Assembly: GCF_963675305.1 (NCBI RefSeq) | Contig: NZ_OY776147.1 | Location: 2,542,001-2,606,000, forward strand | Direction of reading: 5' to 3' | Source: an uncultured Hyphomonas sp. | Lineage (GTDB): Bacteria; Pseudomonadota; Alphaproteobacteria; Caulobacterales; Hyphomonadaceae | Length of the DNA: 64,000 nucleotides | Part shown: in pieces, positions 60,667 through 64,000 of the stretch | Layout: each line of letters starts with the position of its first letter | Position numbering within the stretch: the stretch's first letter is position 1 | The notes under the pieces: model-generated | Database searches by the model: none | What the model was told of the DNA's origin: nothing | Seen by the model: only the letters and a program-made list of their open reading frames with translations | Translations under genes and position numbers: made by a program

Positions 60667-61305
60667 TCACATGCCGCGATTGTAGGATTGCAGCTCGCCC
60701 CAGCTCAGCTGGCCGTCATCATTCGTGTCGGCCTCCAGCCAGGCATGCTCGCCAAAGCGCATGTATTCCTCGCGGCTGACGACGCCATCGCCATTGCCGT
60801 CCATGACCCGGTAGCGCTCCGTCTTGCGCAGGTTCGCCTGCTGGCGCATCAGCGCCTGGCGTTCCGGATTGGCATCGCTGTACGGGCCGGGGCCGAAGCG
60901 CGCGGCGTGGTATTCTTCCAGCGTCAGGCCATTCCCGTCCGCATCCATCTGGCCGAACATGTCCTTGTGCCAGTCTTCGAATTCGGCGCGGTTGACCCGG
61001 GCGTCGCCGTCCCGGTCGAATTTCTGCAGACGGTCCTGCGTGCCGATGTAACGCCGGTCACGGTCCGGATCGCGGATCATGTCACGGTCGCGATCGCGGT
61101 CCTGCAGCTTGTCGCGGCCGGACGCCGGATCCATGACGCGGAGCCGGTCGCGGTCCATGTCGCCGGCCGGGGTACCCATGCCGGTACCCTGGCCAGAACC
61201 TTGTCCGCCACCCTGACGGTTTCCGCCCTGCGCATCGGCAAGGCCTGCAACGGCAATCGCGCCGGCCAGTATTGCGGCTGCGCCCAGGAATTTCAGTTTC
61301 AGCAT
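60667..61305 (-). CDS. Exported EF-hand calcium-binding protein
   Basis: A 212-residue exported protein. The signal peptide ends AGLADAQ, followed by a Gly/Gln-rich stretch, then a highly charged Arg-Asp region (DKLQDRDRDRDMIRDPDRDR). Four EF-hand loops follow. DRDGDARVNRAE, DGNGDGVVSREE and DTNDDGQLSWGE have the canonical D-x-D/N-x-D-x6-E spacing, while DADGNGLTLEE is one residue short and may not bind. It probably binds Ca2+ in the periplasm. The gene is divergent from the GAF-EAL gene and precedes the YXWGXW gene. Confidence 0.88.
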   Translation of the reverse strand: MLKLKFLGAAAILAGAIAVAGLADAQGGNRQGGGQGSGQGTGMGTPAGDMDRDRLRVMDPASGRDKLQDRDRDRDMIRDPDRDRRYIGTQDRLQKFDRDGDARVNRAEFEDWHKDMFGQMDADGNGLTLEEYHAARFGPGPYSDANPERQALMRQQANLRKTERYRVMDGNGDGVVSREEYMRFGEHAWLEADTNDDGQLSWGELQSYNRGM

Positions 61306-61360
61306 GTCTACCTCCTGATGCTGAACTCGCCGCAGACAAAGCCCTGCGGCCGGCCCCTCC

Positions 61361-61405
61361 CCGTCAGGACCTGTCTGACAGAACTGGCTGACATCTGCCT
61401 GACGG
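61361..61405. promoter_or_regulatory. Cluster of CTGACA/TGTCAG repeats between EF-hand and EAL genes
   Basis: CTGACA occurs at 61375, 61388 and (as CTGACG) 61399, with CTGTC and GTCAG copies just before. Read on the minus strand, 61388-61405 is CCGTCAGGCAGATGTCAG, which has the seven-four-seven spacing of a Pho box but matches the units at only five of seven bases each. It is 83-100 bases before the EF-hand start. Confidence 0.35.
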
Positions 61406-61533
61406 GTACAAAATGCGCATACGGAGAGGCTGATTGTCCCCGGGGGCGGATCCTTGCTGCAGGGTTAACGCGGTGTGGAAGCTTCACCGCCTTTGTTTCC
61501 CATATCTCAACAAGGCCGGGTTATCCGCGGAGT

Positions 61534-62799
61534 ATGGAAAATTGTCTCTCGCATCTGACGAGTTCACTGGTATCGAAGGATTCCGATACCCTGGACACAG
61601 GCAAGTCAGATCTCTTTGCGTCCGCGCTTGCGGTCGTTCGCGAACATCTCGGCCTGGATGTTACCTATATTTCTGAAATCACCGAGCGGCACATGGTCTA
61701 CCACCATGTCTGCGACCCGGCAGGCCTGGACGCCCCGGACGATAACCGGCTGCAGGCCGGCGACGTGCTGGCGCACAAGAATACCTATTGCCACAATGTC
61801 TCCGTCGGCAATCTGCCCGAGCTGATCTGCGACACGCAGGAGGTCCCGTTTTCGCGCGACCTCTCGGTCACGAAAAACCTGAACATCGCCTCGCATATCG
61901 GTGTCCCGATCCAGCTGAAAGACGGGCGGATTTACGGCATGATGTGCGGCTTCAGCCACACGCCGAACAAAACGCTGAACGAACGCGACCTGGCGACCAT
62001 GCGGATCTTCGCCAATCTGGTGGGCGAGCATCTGGACGAGAAAATCCGTACCGAAGCAATCACCGAAACCAAGCGCCGCCGCGTGCGCGACGTGCTCGAC
62101 TCCGGGTCGCTGGACGTTGCCTTCCAGCCAATCGTCAACATCACGAGCATGCAGACTGTGGGCTATGAGGCCCTCAGCCGCTTTTCCGGCCCGGGCGCCT
62201 GCCCGCCGGACATCCTGTTTGCAGAAGCCGGCGATGTCGGCTGCCTCGCCGAACTGGAACTGCACGCGATCGAAAAGGCCCTCAGCGCCATGCCGCTGCT
62301 GGAACCGCGCCAGTTCCTGTCGGTCAACGCCTCGCCCTCAACGATTATCAGCGAAGACTTCATCCAGCTGGTGTCGCAATACCCGCTGCAGCGGATCGTC
62401 GTCGAAGTGACAGAGCATGCGCAGGTCGCCTCCTACGACCAGCTGAAAAGCGCGCTCGCCCCGCTGCGCCGCCAGGGTACGCGCCTTGCCGTGGACGATG
62501 CGGGTGCCGGCTATGCCTCCATGCGCCATATCCTCCAGCTGCATCCTGACATCATCAAGCTGGACATGAGCATCACGCGGGACCTGGATTCCTGCGCCGC
62601 CCACCGGGCGCTCGTCCGCGCGCTGGTGTCGTTCACGCTGGAAACCCGCGGCCATGTGGTTGCAGAAGGGATCGAGAAAGATTCGGAGCTCGCCATCCTG
62701 CGCGAACTCGGCGTGCACAAGGGACAGGGTTACCTGCTCGGGCGCCCGTCGACGACACTGCCCGACCGGCCCGAAACGGACCTGCGCCTGCGCGCCTGA
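61534..62799 (+). CDS. GAF-EAL cyclic-di-GMP phosphodiesterase
   Basis: A 421-residue cytosolic signalling protein. A GAF domain (about 25-170; HKNTYCHNVSVGNLPELICD, ASHIGVPIQLKDGRIYGMMC) is followed by an EAL domain (about 190-410). The catalytic set is complete: EALSR (212-216), N265, E291 in EVTE, D321-D322 in DDAGAGYASM, K342 in KLDMS, E378 in AEGIE and Q398 in KGQGY. It should therefore hydrolyse c-di-GMP to pGpG, controlled by a ligand bound to the GAF domain. There is no GGDEF domain. The ATG at 61534 is the first that gives a natural GAF start. It is divergent from the EF-hand gene. Confidence 0.92.
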   Translation: MENCLSHLTSSLVSKDSDTLDTGKSDLFASALAVVREHLGLDVTYISEITERHMVYHHVCDPAGLDAPDDNRLQAGDVLAHKNTYCHNVSVGNLPELICDTQEVPFSRDLSVTKNLNIASHIGVPIQLKDGRIYGMMCGFSHTPNKTLNERDLATMRIFANLVGEHLDEKIRTEAITETKRRRVRDVLDSGSLDVAFQPIVNITSMQTVGYEALSRFSGPGACPPDILFAEAGDVGCLAELELHAIEKALSAMPLLEPRQFLSVNASPSTIISEDFIQLVSQYPLQRIVVEVTEHAQVASYDQLKSALAPLRRQGTRLAVDDAGAGYASMRHILQLHPDIIKLDMSITRDLDSCAAHRALVRALVSFTLETRGHVVAEGIEKDSELAILRELGVHKGQGYLLGRPSTTLPDRPETDLRLRA

Positions 62800-62823
62800 C
62801 CGGAAGCGGTCAACAGACACAAA

Positions 62824-62855
62824 AAAGCCGCCGGCAAATTTCTGCCGGCGGCTTT
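62824..62855. terminator. Bidirectional terminator between EAL gene and nrdB
   Basis: AAAGCCGCCGGCA (62824-62836) pairs over thirteen bases with TGCCGGCGGCTTT (62843-62855); the A-rich and T-rich flanks serve both strands. Confidence 0.9.
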
Positions 62856-62882
62856 CCTTATACTGAATTCCCTGCCCCGGCC

Positions 62883-63920
62883 TTATTCGGCGGGGACATT
62901 GTCCGGCTTGCCGGCGGGGCGCTTGTCGAACTTGGTCCAGACGCCGTCATCGCCGTGCCAGTCGCCCTTCGTGGCGCCCTTGGAATATTCCGTGGCGCGC
63001 TGTTCGAAGAAGTTCGCGTGCTCGACACCGTTCAGGATCTCCGTCAGCCACGGGATCGGGTGCTTGGTGACACCATAGATCGGCTCCAGCTTCAGCTGGC
63101 CGAGGCGCCAGTCGGCGATGTAGCGGATATAGTTCTTGATGTCGTCTGCCGTCATGCCTTCGACCGGGCCCATTTCGAAGGCCAGCTCGATGAACTTGTC
63201 TTCGAGGCTGACCACGGTGCGGCAGCATTCGCGGATGCGCTCGCGCAGTTCGTCCGTCATCACGCCGGTTTCGGCGCAGAAGGTGTGGAACAGCTTGATC
63301 ATGCCTTCGCAGTGCAGCGACTCGTCGCGCACCGACCAGCTGACGATCTGGCCCATGCCTTTCATCTTGTTGAAACGCGGGAAGTTCATCAGCATCGCGA
63401 AGGACGCAAACAGCTGCAGACCTTCCGTGAACGCACCAAACACGGCCATGGAGACGGCGATGTCTTCATTCGTCTTGGTGTCGAACTGGCCGAGATAGTC
63501 GTGCTTGGCGGCCATCTCCTTGTATTCCATGAAGGCGGAGAATTCGCTGTCCGGCATGCCGATGGTTTCCAGCAGCAGGGCATAGGCCGCGATGTGGATC
63601 GTCTCCATATTGGAGAAGGAAGACAGCATCATGGACACTTCCACCGGCTTAAACAGCGGCATGTAGTGTTCCATGTAGTTGGCGCCGACCTCGACATCCG
63701 ACTGGGTGAAGAAGCGGAAGATCTGCGTCAGCAGGTTGCGCTCCTCATCGGAGAGCTTCACCGCCCAGTCCTTGCAGTCCTCGCCCAGCGGCACCTCTTC
63801 CGGCATCCAGTGGACCTGCTGCTGCTTCTTCCAGAAATCATACGCCCACGGGTAACGGAACGGCTTGTAAGCCACGCTTGGGGTGAGCAGTCCGGGAAGA
63901 GAAGAATCGGTGGCAGCCAT
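62883..63920 (-). CDS. nrdB: Class Ia ribonucleotide reductase beta subunit
   Basis: Radical-carrying subunit of ribonucleotide reductase, 345 residues, which with NrdA turns NDPs into dNDPs. Iron ligands fit the family: D75, E106 and H109 in FSNMETIHI, E166, then E200 and H203 in VRDESLHCEGM. The radical tyrosine is Y113 in AAYALL. The start at 63920 has AGGAGG seven bases upstream; the longer frame to 63938 is less likely. nrdA is not in the window. A candidate NrdR box, a GAGTC methylation site and a near-match to the CtrA consensus lie before it. Confidence 0.96.
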   Translation of the reverse strand: MAATDSSLPGLLTPSVAYKPFRYPWAYDFWKKQQQVHWMPEEVPLGEDCKDWAVKLSDEERNLLTQIFRFFTQSDVEVGANYMEHYMPLFKPVEVSMMLSSFSNMETIHIAAYALLLETIGMPDSEFSAFMEYKEMAAKHDYLGQFDTKTNEDIAVSMAVFGAFTEGLQLFASFAMLMNFPRFNKMKGMGQIVSWSVRDESLHCEGMIKLFHTFCAETGVMTDELRERIRECCRTVVSLEDKFIELAFEMGPVEGMTADDIKNYIRYIADWRLGQLKLEPIYGVTKHPIPWLTEILNGVEHANFFEQRATEYSKGATKGDWHGDDGVWTKFDKRPAGKPDNVPAE

Positions 63921-63962
63921 GACGGGCCTCCTTGGCAAGCGAGTCGGTTATAAGGGTAATCA

Positions 63963-63978
63963 ACACCACATATAGTGC
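63963..63978 (-). promoter_or_regulatory. nrdB: Candidate NrdR box upstream of nrdB
   Basis: ACACCACATATAGTGC matches the NrdR consensus ACACTATATATAGTGT at 13 of 16 positions. It lies about 43-58 bases before the nrdB start. NrdR sites usually come in pairs about 31 bases apart; the partner would fall at or beyond the window edge. TTAA-N6-TTAA (63979-63992), one base short of the CtrA spacing, directly follows, and GAGTC (63941-63945) is a CcrM-type site. Confidence 0.6.
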
Positions 63979-64000
63979 TTAAGAAGCGTTAATCACGCAA

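Overview
The window looks like chromosomal DNA of a GC-rich alphaproteobacterium of the Hyphomonadaceae/Caulobacterales type, most likely Hyphomonas or a close relative. The reasons are its set of small exported UrcA-family and CC_3452-like proteins, an alphaproteobacterial Fur without a C-terminal CxxC site, DUF1489, an Nfu/TsaB/RimI block, a GlnD/MurJ/TrpS block, and a CtrA-type TTAA-N7-TTAA site. I assigned this from gene content only. I see no tRNA, rRNA, CRISPR array, insertion sequence, prophage or integrase.

Layout. Positions 1-5446 hold an acyl-CoA dehydrogenase cut by the window edge, two small exported proteins, an ExoD-like membrane protein, a VOC protein, a DhlA-type haloalkane dehalogenase with a small membrane protein, a Nudix hydrolase and a YdcF-like protein. 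Positions 5447-10767 hold pckA, a thiolase, an OprP-type porin behind a good Pho box, and a thioredoxin-fold lipoprotein. Positions 10966-16780 hold a very long Pro/Glu-rich acidic protein, TrkH, a leucine-dehydrogenase-type enzyme, a tandem UspA protein and a small hypothetical. Positions 16873-20664 carry a tightly packed trio: a DUF3604 lipoprotein, a membrane-anchored parvulin and a HupE/UreJ protein.

Positions 20669-34753 hold a TauE/SafE exporter, a TadG-like VWA protein, a Baeyer-Villiger-type monooxygenase, an EamA transporter, DUF1489, fur, a DNA-alkylation-repair pair (YcaQ-type glycosylase and Ogt), a dienelactone hydrolase, rimI-tsaB, a RutE-like reductase, Nfu, DUF2333 and a PCuAC copper chaperone. 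Positions 34862-40352 carry trpS, murJ and glnD. Positions 40386-47575 carry an Lrp regulator divergent from methionine gamma-lyase with a perfect palindrome between them, a BON-MscS channel, an EthD protein with an acyl-CoA dehydrogenase, and a copper P-type ATPase.

Positions 47581-54094 form a minus-strand information-processing block: truA, a GNAT, fmt, an unlisted 37-codon gene, def, rmuC, ybaB and dnaX. The last 10 kb hold a TonB-like proline-rich protein, a tyrosine phosphatase, a SYLF lipoprotein, AMP nucleosidase, DUF1203, a second UrcA protein, a YXWGXW lipoprotein, an EF-hand protein, a GAF-EAL phosphodiesterase and nrdB with a candidate NrdR box.

Most of the window is housekeeping and central metabolism: gluconeogenesis, beta-oxidation, translation and tRNA modification, nitrogen signalling, cell-wall synthesis and dNTP supply. 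The best candidate for an undescribed system is the DUF3604-parvulin-HupE/UreJ operon. It combines a metal-site-bearing exported lipoprotein, a periplasmic folding factor and a putative metal-handling membrane protein with very tight gene spacing.
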